DNA from: Kerstersia gyiorum | Lineage (GTDB): Bacteria; Pseudomonadota; Gammaproteobacteria; Burkholderiales; Burkholderiaceae_B | DNA length: 64,000 nt | Reading direction: 5' to 3' | Assembly: GCF_004216755.1 (NCBI RefSeq) | Contig: NZ_SGWZ01000005.1 | Location: forward strand, 1-64,000 | Shown: piece by piece, positions 8,566-17,866 of the stretch | How positions within the stretch are numbered: the stretch's first letter is position 1 | Layout of the letters: the number at the start of each line of letters is the position of its first letter | Program-made: the position numbers and the translations under genes | Notes under the pieces: generated by a model | Database searches by the model: none | The model's input: the letters and a program-made list of their open reading frames with translations, nothing else | Told to the model about the DNA's origin: nothing

Positions 8566-10500
8566 TTATGGTGACAACATCCCTTGATGCCGCAAGGGCC
8601 CTCCGGTGAACGGGGCATAGCCCGTTCCGAAAATCATGCCGGCGTCGGCCAGATCGGCATCCGCCACAACGCCGGTATCCACCTGGCGACGTGCTGCATC
8701 AGCCAGCGTGCGGGCCAGCCGCGCCGCCAGATCGGCAGGCACCTGGCCTGCAGCCGGCTTGGTGGCCTTGCCGTCACGCCAGGGATAGAACCCTTCCCCG
8801 CTTTTGCGGCCCAGCTTGCCGCTGTCGATCTTCTGCTGCAGGCAGCGCGGCGGTTCGGCGTCGGGTGCCAGTTGCCTGCCTGCAGCCAGCGCCACGTCCA
8901 GGCCGACGGTATCTATCAGTTCTATCGGCCCCATGGGCATGCCGAATGCCGTCATGGCCGCATCTATCCCGGCCGGGCTGACGCCCTGATCAACATAACG
9001 CATGGCTTCCAGCATGTACGGCGCCAGCGCCGCATTGACCAGGAAACCTGGCGCGCTGCGCACCGGCAGAGGCAGCTTGCCGATCTGCGCCACGAAACCG
9101 CAGGCACGGGCTGCCGCCTGCTGGTGTTCTGCATCGCCATCGCGGGTGCTCACGACTTCCACCAGCGGCATGCGCGCCACCGGATTGAAGAAATGGATAC
9201 CGATCAGGCGCTGCGGCCGTTGCAGGCACGAACGCAAGGCTTCCAGCGACAGGCTGGATGTGTTGGTGGCCAGCAGCGCATCCGGCCGCATGCGGGCTTC
9301 CAGCTGCCGGTACAGGGATTGCTTGGCTTCCAGGTTTTCGCTGATGGCCTCGATCACCAGGTCCGCCCTGGCCGCGCCATGGCCCGCCAGGTCGGGCACG
9401 AGGCGATCCAGCGCCGCCTGTTCGCGGCGCCTGTCCTTGAGCTTGCGGCGGTACAGCTTGGCGGCGCGCGCCAGCACCGGCGCAATCTGCTTCATGGACT
9501 GGTCCTGCAAGGTCACGCGCAGGCCCTGCAAGGCGCACCAGACAGCAATATCGCCGCCCATCACACCCGCACCGACAACGTGCACATGGCGTACGGGCGC
9601 CTGTCCATCAGTCTTGCCGTAGCTCTTGAGACGCTCCTGCAAGTGGAATACCCGCAGCAAATTGCGCGCCGTCTGCGACGCCAGGATGGAATCCACCAGC
9701 GCCGGCGCCTGCAATGCATTGCCATCGTGATGCGCCCACAGCGCCAGGATGGCGCGTGGTGCCGGATAGTGCCCTTGCGGGTCCTTGCTTTCCAGCTGGC
9801 GCTTTACCTGCCAGCGCACCAGACGGTTCAACGGCCAGGCGCCCAGCCAACTGCGCCAGCCGCGCACCCGCGCCACAGGCTTGCCGGACAGCACCCACTG
9901 CCGCGCCGCCGCCTCGCCGACCCGCTTAGGCACCCGCGCATCCACCAGGCCCAGCGCCGCTGCGCGCCTGGGGTTGACCCGACGGCCGGTCAGCATCATA
10001 TCGAGCGCGGCCTGCGCGCCGATCAGGCGTGGCAGCCGCTTGATGCCGCCCCAGCCGGGAAATATGCCCAGCATCACCTCCGGCAGGCCCAGCCCGGTGC
10101 CCGGATCATCTATGACGATACGGTAGCGGCAGGCCAGCGCCAGTTCCAGTCCGCCCCCCAGGCAATGCCCCTGGATCAGCGCCAACGTGGGATAACGCAC
10201 GGCGGCCAGGCGTTCGAACAGGTTCCAGCCGCGTGCCACGATGGCCTGGGCGGCGCCTTCATCGCCCATTCGCGAAAACTCGTCGATATCGGCCCCCACC
10301 ACGAACCCGGTATTCTTGCCGGAACGGATGATCAAGCCCGCTGGCGGCTCCTTCTCCAGGATATCCAGCACTTCGCCCAGTTCCGCCATGACATCGGCCG
10401 ACAGGGCATTGACCGCGCTGCCACGCCGGTCCAGCGTGAGCCAGGCCAGGCGTTGGGCATCGCGTTCCAGCGACCAATGCTGCCAATTCTTTTCCGTCAT
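8566..10500 (-). CDS. fadJ: Enoyl-CoA hydratase / 3-hydroxyacyl-CoA dehydrogenase, FadJ type
   Basis: 644-aa bifunctional beta-oxidation alpha-subunit. The N-terminal crotonase domain carries ALIQGHCLGGGLELALACRY with its oxyanion glycines, and is followed by a Rossmann dehydrogenase (VVGAGVMGGDIA near residue 307) with its C-terminal domain. It is shorter than the 714-729 aa of E. coli FadJ/FadB. The ATG overlaps the thiolase stop (ATGA) with AGGAGG just upstream, so translation is coupled. It is the last gene of the regulator-fadE-fadI-fadJ operon. Confidence 0.92.
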   Translation of the reverse strand: MTEKNWQHWSLERDAQRLAWLTLDRRGSAVNALSADVMAELGEVLDILEKEPPAGLIIRSGKNTGFVVGADIDEFSRMGDEGAAQAIVARGWNLFERLAAVRYPTLALIQGHCLGGGLELALACRYRIVIDDPGTGLGLPEVMLGIFPGWGGIKRLPRLIGAQAALDMMLTGRRVNPRRAAALGLVDARVPKRVGEAAARQWVLSGKPVARVRGWRSWLGAWPLNRLVRWQVKRQLESKDPQGHYPAPRAILALWAHHDGNALQAPALVDSILASQTARNLLRVFHLQERLKSYGKTDGQAPVRHVHVVGAGVMGGDIAVWCALQGLRVTLQDQSMKQIAPVLARAAKLYRRKLKDRRREQAALDRLVPDLAGHGAARADLVIEAISENLEAKQSLYRQLEARMRPDALLATNTSSLSLEALRSCLQRPQRLIGIHFFNPVARMPLVEVVSTRDGDAEHQQAAARACGFVAQIGKLPLPVRSAPGFLVNAALAPYMLEAMRYVDQGVSPAGIDAAMTAFGMPMGPIELIDTVGLDVALAAGRQLAPDAEPPRCLQQKIDSGKLGRKSGEGFYPWRDGKATKPAAGQVPADLAARLARTLADAARRQVDTGVVADADLADAGMIFGTGYAPFTGGPLRHQGMLSP

Positions 10501-11819
10501 GCTGCCTCCTGCTGCGTCGCCCGGTGGCTGTCACCGGTGCCCAAGGCTTCCACCAACATGGCACCGCCCTGTCCGCCACCGATGCAGATCGAAGCCATGC
10601 CCCGATGCAGGCCACGCGCACGCAGGGCCTGCAGCAAATGCAGCACGATGCGTGCGCCCGATGCGCCGACTGGATGGCCGAGCGCAATCGCCCCGCCATC
10701 GACATTCAACCTTGTTTCGTCCAATTCGCCCCACGCGGCCGTTCCCAGGTGCTCGCGGCAGTAATCCTCGTCACGCCAGGCCGCCAGGCAGCCCAGGACC
10801 TGGGCCGCAAATGCTTCGTTAATTTCCCAGAGCTCCGGGCCATCCAGCCCCAGGCCCTGGCGCTGCAGGATAGGGGTCACGGCATGGACAGGCCCCAGGC
10901 CCATGCAGGCTGGGTCCAGGCCGGCCCACTGGCGGTCCACGATCCGGCCCAGGGGTTGCAGGTCCCATTTTTCCACCGCACGCTCGGATGCCAGCAACAG
11001 CACAGTGGCGCCATCGGTCACCTGCGAGCTATTGCCTGCCGTAATGCTGCCCCCCAGCCTATCGAATACAGGACGCAACCGCGCCAGCCGTTCCAGCGTG
11101 GAATCCGCGCGCACGCCGTCATCCTCCGCATAACTCTGGCCCTGGGCATCGACCAGCGGCGCCATCTCGGCCTGAAAGGCGCCGGCCTCGCGGGCGGCCA
11201 GCACCCGCTGATGACTGCGAGCCGAATAGGCATCCATCTCCGTGCGACTGATGCCAAAGCGCATGGCAATGTTCTCGGCCGTCTGCCCCATGGAAAGCCC
11301 CACGACAGGATCGGTCAGGCCCTTGAGCAAACCGATCACCGGCTTGAAGAAACCTGGCCGGAACTGCCCCAGCAGGCGCAGCTTCTGCCCCGTGGAGCGC
11401 GCCGCCATCCAGCGTGCCAGCCAGCGCGTCATTTCATCGGAAAACAGCAGCGGGGCGCGCGACAGCGCATCCACCCCGCCGGCCAGCACGAGTTCGGCGC
11501 GGCCAGCCTCGATATTGGTCATGGCGGAATCCAGCGCCTGCATGCCGGACGCGCAGTTACGCATCACAGTCCAGCCCGGCACCTTGTTGCCGCATCCCAG
11601 CCGCAAGGCGATCACGCGGCCGATATTGACTTCGTCAGGCGATGGCGCGGCGCAACCTATCACCACTTCATCCAGGTCAGTAGGAGCGAAGGGCTGGCGC
11701 AGCAGCAATTCGCGCCCGGCCTGCACGGCCAGGTCTGCCGCGCTGAACGGCCCCGGCCCGGTACGGACTTTCAGGAACGGCGAACGTGCGCCGTCCACGA
11801 CATAGACAGGAGCACTCAT
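10497..11819 (-). CDS. fadI: Acetyl-CoA C-acyltransferase, FadI type
   Basis: 440-aa thiolase, longer than the neighbouring FadA-type enzyme and close to FadI in length. It has the nucleophilic Cys89 in RNCASGMQAL, the His motif GGAIALGHPVGASG and the C-terminal CIGGGQGGAM. The start codon overlaps the fadE stop (ATGA) and the stop overlaps the fadJ start, giving three tightly coupled genes for successive steps of beta-oxidation. Confidence 0.93.
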   Translation of the reverse strand: MSAPVYVVDGARSPFLKVRTGPGPFSAADLAVQAGRELLLRQPFAPTDLDEVVIGCAAPSPDEVNIGRVIALRLGCGNKVPGWTVMRNCASGMQALDSAMTNIEAGRAELVLAGGVDALSRAPLLFSDEMTRWLARWMAARSTGQKLRLLGQFRPGFFKPVIGLLKGLTDPVVGLSMGQTAENIAMRFGISRTEMDAYSARSHQRVLAAREAGAFQAEMAPLVDAQGQSYAEDDGVRADSTLERLARLRPVFDRLGGSITAGNSSQVTDGATVLLLASERAVEKWDLQPLGRIVDRQWAGLDPACMGLGPVHAVTPILQRQGLGLDGPELWEINEAFAAQVLGCLAAWRDEDYCREHLGTAAWGELDETRLNVDGGAIALGHPVGASGARIVLHLLQALRARGLHRGMASICIGGGQGGAMLVEALGTGDSHRATQQEAA

Positions 11820-14155
11820 GCACGGCCTCCCTGCGGCGCATCTTCAGCCGCCATGATATCGAAGGGGAAATCGTCCACCCGGACCACGATATCGCGCAGC
11901 GCGTCACGCTTGCGCAACAGGGCATATTCCTCGTCGCTGAGCGCGCCGGCCGCATGCGCCGCTTCGGTCATGTCGCGGACGTTGGCCAGCGGGTTGTCAG
12001 CCAGCAAGCCGCTTTTATCGAGCTGACGCAGCTTGAGCTGCACGGCGTCTGCCGCCAGCGTTGCCTGCAAGGCCTGTTCAATGGCGCCCACCGGTTCGTC
12101 GGACGATGCCGGCAGATAGCAGCCTACGGTCAGCCGTTCACGCGCCGCGCCCGGTTCCGTCAGCAGGCGCGCCACCTTCTGTCCCAGACGATCGCTGGGC
12201 GCGGAGAACGGCCGGCCCCAGAAGAACACCAGGCAGCGCAGGCAACCCGCCACGAAACGGTTGGGGAAGTTTTTCAGCAGACCGTCCATGGCCGCCTGGG
12301 CGCGGAACAGCGCATCCTGCATGGCCCAGTGCACCAGCGGCAGGTCTTCGGCCTGGCGGCCTTCGTCCTCATAGCGCTTGAGCACCGCACTGGCCAGGTA
12401 CATCTGCGACAACACATCTCCCAGGCGGGCCGACAGGCTTTCGCGCCGCTTCAGGCTGCCGCCCAGGACCAGCATGGACATATCGGACAACATCGCAAAG
12501 GCGCTGGAAACACGGCCGAGCTGCTGATAATAGCGGCCGGTAGCGGCATCGGCCTTGCGCGGCTTGGCCGCCCAACGGGCCGCCGTCAGGCTGTGCCAGC
12601 CACTGCGCACCACGTTGCCAATGACGAAGCGGACATGGCCCCAAAAAGCACGGTCGAAATCATGCAACGCACGCTTGCCGTCGCTTTCGCGCACCGCCTG
12701 CATCTCTGCCAGCACATACGGGTGGCAGCGCGTGGCGCCCTGGCCGAAAATGATCAGGCTGCGAGTCAGAATATTGGCGCCCTCCACCGTAATGCCGATG
12801 GGCACCTGCTGATAGGCACGGCCCAGGAAGTTGGACGGCCCCAGGCAAATGCCCTTGCCGCCGATCACATCCATGCCGTCATTGACGACCTGCCGGGCGC
12901 GCTCGGTAACGTGATACTTGACGATACCGGAGGCAACCGAAGGCTTTTCGCCCAGGTCCACCGCCCCTGCCGTCATGACGCGGGCAGCTTCCGCCACGTA
13001 GGCATGGCCGCCGATGCGAGCCAGCGCTTCCTCCACGCCTTCGAAGCGGCCCACCGGCACGCCGAACTGGCTGCGCACGCGGGCATAGCCGCCCACGGCG
13101 CGCGCCGTCATGCGCGCCATCCCCGCATTCGAGGACGGCAGGGAAATCGAACGACCAGCTGCCAGGCACTCCATCAGCATGCGCCAGCCCTGGCCAGCCA
13201 TCTTCGGGCCGCCGATAATGAAATCCAGCGGCATGAACACCTCGCGCCCCCGCGTAGGCCCGTTCATGAACATGGCATTGAGCGGGAAGTGGCGCCGGCC
13301 CGTTTCCACGCCGGGATGATTGGAAGGCACCAGTGCGCAGGTGATGCCGATATCCTTCTTGCTGCCCAGCAGGCCGTCCGGGTCATACAGACGGAACGCC
13401 AGGCCCAGGATGGTGCAGACCGGCGCCAGCGTGATGTAGCGCTTGTCCCAGGTCACGCGCATGCCCAACACTTCGCGGCCCTGCCATTCTCCCTTGCAGA
13501 CCACGCCGTAATCCGGGATAGCAGCCGCGTCCGAACCGGCCCAGGGGCTGGTCAAGGCAAAGGCGGGGATTTCCTCGCCCGTCGCCAGGCGCGGCAGGTA
13601 GTGGTTCTTCTGTTCTTCGGTGCCATAGTGCAGCAGCAGCTCCGCCGGCCCCAGCGAATTGGGCACCATGACGGTCACCGACAGCGCCGATGAACGCGTG
13701 GACAGCTTGGTAATCACCTCGGAGTGCGCATAGGCCGAAAAACCCAGGCCGCCGTATTCCTTGGGAATGATCATGCCCAGGAAGCCGGCCTGCTTGATAT
13801 AGGCCCAGGCTTCAGGCGAAAGATCGCCCGCATGGTGCGACACTTTCCAGTCGTCGACCAGCGCGCAGGCGCGCTCGACCTGGTGATCCATGAAATCCTG
13901 TTCCTCGGCCGTCAGGCGGGGCCGGGGAAAATCCAGCAGGCGGTTCCAGTCCGGGCGGCCGCGGAACAGCTCGCCTTCCCACCAGACCGTACCGGCCTCA
14001 AGCGCATCGCGCTCGGTTTCGGACATTTGCGGCAGGATTTGCCGGAAGCGATTGAGCAGCGGCCGGCTCAGCAGGCTGCGGCGCACACTGGGCACCCCCA
14101 GCAAAATGGCGCCCGCCACCACCAGCGCCAGCACGATCCATCCAATGACTTGCAT
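11816..14155 (-). CDS. fadE: Acyl-CoA dehydrogenase, FadE type
   Basis: 779-aa FAD-dependent acyl-CoA dehydrogenase catalysing the first oxidation of beta-oxidation; E. coli FadE is 814 aa. A single N-terminal membrane segment (residues 4-23) anchors it, followed by the dehydrogenase core (for example ALTSPWAGSDAA and GKGICLGPSNFLGRAYQ) and the long FadE-specific C-terminal region. ATG at 14155 has GGAG upstream. It begins 28 nt after the TetR regulator gene, probably in the same transcript. Confidence 0.92.
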   Translation of the reverse strand: MQVIGWIVLALVVAGAILLGVPSVRRSLLSRPLLNRFRQILPQMSETERDALEAGTVWWEGELFRGRPDWNRLLDFPRPRLTAEEQDFMDHQVERACALVDDWKVSHHAGDLSPEAWAYIKQAGFLGMIIPKEYGGLGFSAYAHSEVITKLSTRSSALSVTVMVPNSLGPAELLLHYGTEEQKNHYLPRLATGEEIPAFALTSPWAGSDAAAIPDYGVVCKGEWQGREVLGMRVTWDKRYITLAPVCTILGLAFRLYDPDGLLGSKKDIGITCALVPSNHPGVETGRRHFPLNAMFMNGPTRGREVFMPLDFIIGGPKMAGQGWRMLMECLAAGRSISLPSSNAGMARMTARAVGGYARVRSQFGVPVGRFEGVEEALARIGGHAYVAEAARVMTAGAVDLGEKPSVASGIVKYHVTERARQVVNDGMDVIGGKGICLGPSNFLGRAYQQVPIGITVEGANILTRSLIIFGQGATRCHPYVLAEMQAVRESDGKRALHDFDRAFWGHVRFVIGNVVRSGWHSLTAARWAAKPRKADAATGRYYQQLGRVSSAFAMLSDMSMLVLGGSLKRRESLSARLGDVLSQMYLASAVLKRYEDEGRQAEDLPLVHWAMQDALFRAQAAMDGLLKNFPNRFVAGCLRCLVFFWGRPFSAPSDRLGQKVARLLTEPGAARERLTVGCYLPASSDEPVGAIEQALQATLAADAVQLKLRQLDKSGLLADNPLANVRDMTEAAHAAGALSDEEYALLRKRDALRDIVVRVDDFPFDIMAAEDAPQGGRA

Positions 14156-14183
14156 GATTATGTCTCCAGCTTCTGATTGATTA

Positions 14184-14861
14184 TTAGGGCGACTGCAATG
14201 GCGCCCTCAGCCCCCCGAGCAGGAAGCTCATCAGGCGCGGCAACAAATTGGCTTCTTCCTGCGCCGCGTCCTGGGCATTCTCCTGCCAGCCCATGACTTC
14301 GCGCAGTTCCTTCGTACCCGTCAAGGCAAAAGAGGCGGCGCCCAGCATGAACTGGAAACGCCATACGATTTCATCGTGCGGCACGCCCGGCAGGGCCTTG
14401 AGCAAGGCCTGCTTGTAGCGTTCCAGCACGTCGCTGTACTCCTGCGCGAACAAGGTGCGGATGAAGACGGTCGGCTCGGTCATGGAACGCTCGAGCAGTG
14501 GCCAGATGCCGGCCTTGTCCTGGCGGGCCAGACGAATCAGCGTGCCGAAAAAGGCATCGACAATTTGCGAAGCCTTGACCGGCTGGCCCGTCAGGCCCGC
14601 CTGCCGCTCCAGCTGTTCCAGCTGGTTCAGGCGCTCCTGGTTGAGCGCGCCCAGGCGGCGCTTGAGCACGGCCTGCACCAACCCTTCCTTGGAACCGAAG
14701 TGATAGTTGACGGCAGCCAGGTTCACACCGGCCAACGCGGTGATCTGGCGCATGGACGTCGCTTCATGCCCCTGCCTGGCGAACAGCGTTTCCGCCGCAT
14801 CCAGCACCGCTTCAGGAGTGGGGGCCGCCACGCGGCCCATCTCGTTGATGACTGCTGACAC
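14184..14861 (-). CDS. TetR family regulator of the fad operon (PsrA-like)
   Basis: 225-aa TetR repressor. The N-terminal helix-turn-helix is SMRQITALAGVNLAAVNYHF, and the C-terminal half is an all-helical ligand domain. GTG start at 14861, preceded by an AGGTGA-like ribosome site. It leads the fadE-fadI-fadJ operon and has a perfect 18-bp palindrome 15 nt upstream of its start. That operator matches the consensus of Pseudomonas PsrA (G/CAAAC-N2-4-GTTTG/C), a fatty-acid-responsive repressor. I infer an acyl-CoA or fatty-acid effector and autoregulation; the exact orthology is not proven. Confidence 0.85.
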   Translation of the reverse strand: MSAVINEMGRVAAPTPEAVLDAAETLFARQGHEATSMRQITALAGVNLAAVNYHFGSKEGLVQAVLKRRLGALNQERLNQLEQLERQAGLTGQPVKASQIVDAFFGTLIRLARQDKAGIWPLLERSMTEPTVFIRTLFAQEYSDVLERYKQALLKALPGVPHDEIVWRFQFMLGAASFALTGTKELREVMGWQENAQDAAQEEANLLPRLMSFLLGGLRAPLQSP

Positions 14862-14876
14862 CGTTCTTTCACCTGT

Positions 14877-14894
14877 TTCAAACGTTTGTTTGAA
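14877..14894. promoter_or_regulatory. PsrA-type operator palindrome
   Basis: TTCAAAC (14877-14883), GTTT spacer, GTTTGAA (14888-14894): a perfect inverted repeat with 7-bp arms. It contains CAAAC-N4-GTTTG, the published PsrA-type binding pattern, and lies just upstream of the TetR start codon, where it would block transcription of the regulator-fadEIJ operon. Confidence 0.75.
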
Positions 14895-14968
14895 TTATGG
14901 CGATACGAAACGCGCGCAGCCATGCTGGTTTACCCTGCGCCGCACTGCAACATTTTTACGGAAACGTA

Positions 14969-15601
14969 TTAATCCCGCCCGGAAAACGCCAGCTTGAACG
15001 CCAACGCCACGAAAACCACGCCCGCGCCTCGGTTCATCCAGACCTGCACCTCGGGCGAGCGCCGCAGCAAATCTCCCAGCCGCCCCGCCAGCAGGGCAAT
15101 CGCGCCGAACACCAGCAGGGCCGCCAGCATGAACAGCGCCCCCAGGGAAATAAGCTGCCCGGTCACGCTGCCCTGGCCTGGCGTTACGAATTGCGGCAGG
15201 AAGGCCAGGAAGAACAAGGACACCTTGGGATTACCGATATTCATCAGAATGCCGCGCCGGTAGAGGGCCCAGCCCGTCAGGCCCACGCCTTGCCCCACGC
15301 CGCCAACATCCTTCGCATGCGCGAAGGCTTGCCAGGCCAAATACAGCAGATAAGCCGCGCCGCAAAGCTTCAAGATAATGAATGCCAGTGTCGATGCCTG
15401 GAACACCACCGCCAACCCGAGCGCAACGGCGGCGGTATGCACCACCAGGCCGGAACACAATCCCAGCACCAGGCGCATGCCAGCGCGCCACCCTGCCGTG
15501 GCCGATTGCGCCAGCACACACAAATTGTCCGGCCCCGGCACCAGTGCCAACACCACTGCCGTTCCAAAGAACGACAGCGCCACATCCATAGACAGCATCA
15601 T
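14969..15601 (-). CDS. LysE/RhtB family amino acid exporter
   Basis: Inner-membrane exporter of about 210 aa with six predicted hydrophobic segments. The LysE family signature is the N-terminal FFGTAVVLALVPGPDNLCVLAQSATAGWRAG. Substrates of relatives are amino acids or homoserine lactone-like compounds; the specificity here is unknown. Several in-frame ATGs exist (15610, 15601, 15598, 15589), and the start is set only by a weak GGA upstream, so the N-terminus is uncertain by a few residues. Confidence 0.85.
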   Translation of the reverse strand: MMLSMDVALSFFGTAVVLALVPGPDNLCVLAQSATAGWRAGMRLVLGLCSGLVVHTAAVALGLAVVFQASTLAFIILKLCGAAYLLYLAWQAFAHAKDVGGVGQGVGLTGWALYRRGILMNIGNPKVSLFFLAFLPQFVTPGQGSVTGQLISLGALFMLAALLVFGAIALLAGRLGDLLRRSPEVQVWMNRGAGVVFVALAFKLAFSGRD

Positions 15602-15731
15602 TACATCCATTGCGGCGCGCCCGCTGCGCGCCAGGTAGGCCGGCCCCATGGCACCGGCTGGTTCATTCCCGCCTTCTCAGGCCCTGCCCGCCATTGCTGC
15701 ACGGGAAAGCCCGCCGCGACACGCGGCAGGT

Positions 15732-16439
15732 TCAGGCCCGTGAATAGTCTCGCCCGCCGAACAACAGTGAACCAATGCGCACTTCGGTCGAACCTTCTTC
15801 GATGGCCATTTCAAAATCGCCGCTCATGCCCATGGAGAGCCGCGCCAGCGACACCCCCGCCGGCGCGGACGGCGCCAGTTCGTCACGCAGCTGGCGCAGG
15901 CGCCGGAAACAAGCACGCACCTGTTCCGGGTCGGGATCGTTGACGGCCAGCGTCATCAACCCCTGGATATGCAGGCGTGGCGCCTGTTCCGTCACTTCGC
16001 GCAGAAACGCCGCCACGGCTTCGGGCGCCATGCCGAACTTGCTGGGTTCGGATGACGTCTTGACCTGAACCAGTGCATCCATTTCGCGGTTTTCGATTTC
16101 CAGACGCTTTTGCAACGCCAGTGCCAGCTCGATGCGATCCAGCGACTGGATCTCGTCAGCCAGCCTGGCGGCTTCCTTGGCCTTGTTGGTCTGCAAGTGG
16201 CCGATCATCACCCAGCTGATACCGCAATCCGCCAGCGGCTCGCTCTTGGCCTTGATTTCCTGGGTTTTGTTTTCGCCAAGGCGCCGAAGGCCATGCGCGG
16301 CGGCTTCTCGCAGCACATCGACACTGAAAGTCTTGCTGACGGGCAACAGGGTGACGCTACCCGGCGCACGCCCGGACCGTTGTTCGGCCGCGGCAATGCG
16401 GGCCCGGATATGCGCCAGGTTATCAGGGGAAAAAAGCAT
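15732..16439 (-). CDS. YggS/PLPBP family pyridoxal phosphate homeostasis protein
   Basis: 235-aa single-domain TIM-barrel PLP protein of the YggS/PLPBP family, which buffers vitamin B6 and affects amino-acid metabolism. The PLP lysine is Lys36 in PVSKT, and the family motif IGHLQTNK is visible, as is the phosphate-binding region LSMGMSGDFEMAI. Length is typical (about 230-240 aa). It is usually next to proC or pilT; neither is seen here. Confidence 0.92.
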   Translation of the reverse strand: MLFSPDNLAHIRARIAAAEQRSGRAPGSVTLLPVSKTFSVDVLREAAAHGLRRLGENKTQEIKAKSEPLADCGISWVMIGHLQTNKAKEAARLADEIQSLDRIELALALQKRLEIENREMDALVQVKTSSEPSKFGMAPEAVAAFLREVTEQAPRLHIQGLMTLAVNDPDPEQVRACFRRLRQLRDELAPSAPAGVSLARLSMGMSGDFEMAIEEGSTEVRIGSLLFGGRDYSRA

Positions 16440-16495
16440 AGATCAGACCAGAAACCATTCAACAACAACACCCGCCCGGACAGGCATCCGGGCGC

Positions 16496-17122
16496 TCAAC
16501 GCAACGACAATCCTTCCAGCAACCGCAGGCCCTCGCGCTGTTGCAGGCGGGCATACCAGGCATCAACGTGGGGCAGCGACGGCAGCGAACCTGGCACCGT
16601 ATGCAAGGCCTGCAGCAAAGTAGCCAGCGGAATGTCGCCCATGCCGAAGCGCTCACCGGACAGATAGGGCTGCCCGCCCAGCGCAGCGTCGACAATGTGC
16701 AGCAAGGCCGCAGCCTGCTCGCGCCCGCGCTGGATCTCAGTCTCGCTGCGCTGTTCAGGCGTGGCTCGCACGCTGTTCCAGAAAATGTCACGGAACGGCG
16801 CCACGAACGTGGTGGACGTCCAGTCCATCCATTTGTCAGCCGCCGCACGCGCCTGCGCACCATCCGGCAGCAGACTGCCCTGGCCATGGACATCGGCCAG
16901 GTAGCGCACGATGGCATTCGATTCCCACAGCACGAAACTGCCCTGTTGCAGGCAGGGCACCAGGCCATTGGGATTGAGGCGCAGGTACTCGGCATCACCA
17001 ACCACGCCGAACGCCCCGCCGGCATCCACGCGACGGTAGTCCAGGCCCAATTCAGCCAGCGCCCAGATGACCTTGCGCACATTGCTGGAGCTGCTGCGCC
17101 CCCAAAGCGTGAGTTCACTCAT
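16496..17122 (-). CDS. Glutathione S-transferase family protein
   Basis: About 208 aa: an N-terminal thioredoxin-like GST domain (LWGRSSSSNVRKVIWALAELG) with the cis-Pro region NPNGLVPCL and the ES motif of WESNAIVRYLAD, then the helical C-terminal domain. It probably conjugates or reduces electrophiles with glutathione in the cytoplasm. I chose ATG 17122, as GGGG lies a suitable distance upstream; 17131 is an alternative. The next gene upstream is glutathione peroxidase, so a thiol-redox theme is likely. Confidence 0.88.
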   Translation of the reverse strand: MSELTLWGRSSSSNVRKVIWALAELGLDYRRVDAGGAFGVVGDAEYLRLNPNGLVPCLQQGSFVLWESNAIVRYLADVHGQGSLLPDGAQARAAADKWMDWTSTTFVAPFRDIFWNSVRATPEQRSETEIQRGREQAAALLHIVDAALGGQPYLSGERFGMGDIPLATLLQALHTVPGSLPSLPHVDAWYARLQQREGLRLLEGLSLR

Positions 17123-17218
17123 AATGTCCATCCCCGGAAACGATTCAGGCGCCGGACCCGCCCGGCGCCTGTTCCTGAAGCCTTGTTCCGGCCACTTGGC
17201 CGGCGGCGGCAACGTCCG

Positions 17219-17770
17219 TCAGGCCAGCGCGGCGTCGATGGCCTGGCGCAGCGCGGGATCGTCCGGCGCGATGTCGGGCGCGAATCGGCCGATGACCTCA
17301 CCGGAGCGCGACACCAGGAATTTTTCGAAATTCCAGGTAACGTCGCTGGGCTCGGCCGACAGCAGATTGCGGTCTGCCAGGCGCTGGCGCAGCGTGCCAT
17401 CGGGCTTCTGCTGCGCCGCCGGACGGGCGGCGATCAGCGCTGCATACAGAGGGTGGCGGCCGGCGCCGTTGATCACGACCTTGGCAAACAGCGGGAAACG
17501 CACGCCGAAAGTCCCTTCACAGAACGTCTTGATTTCATCGGCAGACCCCGGCTCCTGGCCGGCGAAATCATTGCAGGGAAAGCCCAGCACTTCCAGGCCC
17601 TGCTCCTTGTACTGCTCGTAGAGAGACTCCAGCCCCGCGTACTGCGGGGTAAGGCCGCACTGGGACGCCACATTGACGATCAGCAGCGCCTTGCCACGGT
17701 AATCGCCCAACGTTGCCGCGCTGCCATCCAGGCGCTGCAAGGGAATATCGTAAATCGACTTCTCGCTCAT
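17219..17770 (-). CDS. Glutathione peroxidase family protein
   Basis: 183-aa peroxidase reducing hydroperoxides with glutathione or thioredoxin. The peroxidatic Cys38 lies in NVASQCGLTPQY, and the other catalytic-triad regions (GFPCNDFAGQEPG and TWNFEKFLV) are present. It is a non-seleno enzyme, with Cys in the selenocysteine position. ATG at 17770 has AGGAG upstream. It lies about 100 nt upstream of the GST gene on the same strand. Confidence 0.93.
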   Translation of the reverse strand: MSEKSIYDIPLQRLDGSAATLGDYRGKALLIVNVASQCGLTPQYAGLESLYEQYKEQGLEVLGFPCNDFAGQEPGSADEIKTFCEGTFGVRFPLFAKVVINGAGRHPLYAALIAARPAAQQKPDGTLRQRLADRNLLSAEPSDVTWNFEKFLVSRSGEVIGRFAPDIAPDDPALRQAIDAALA

Positions 17771-17866
17771 TCGGAAACTCCTGTCTTGTCGCCCCCGGCA
17801 TTATCCGTGGCCACTGCCATCAGGCCGCCATGCGGCCAACCTGTCGAGAATACGGGAAGCAGTCTG

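Noticed and set aside
8584..10764. Plus-strand open frame of about 726 codons opposite fadJ
   Set aside because: Antisense shadow; no domain or ribosome site, and the minus strand encodes a complete bifunctional enzyme.
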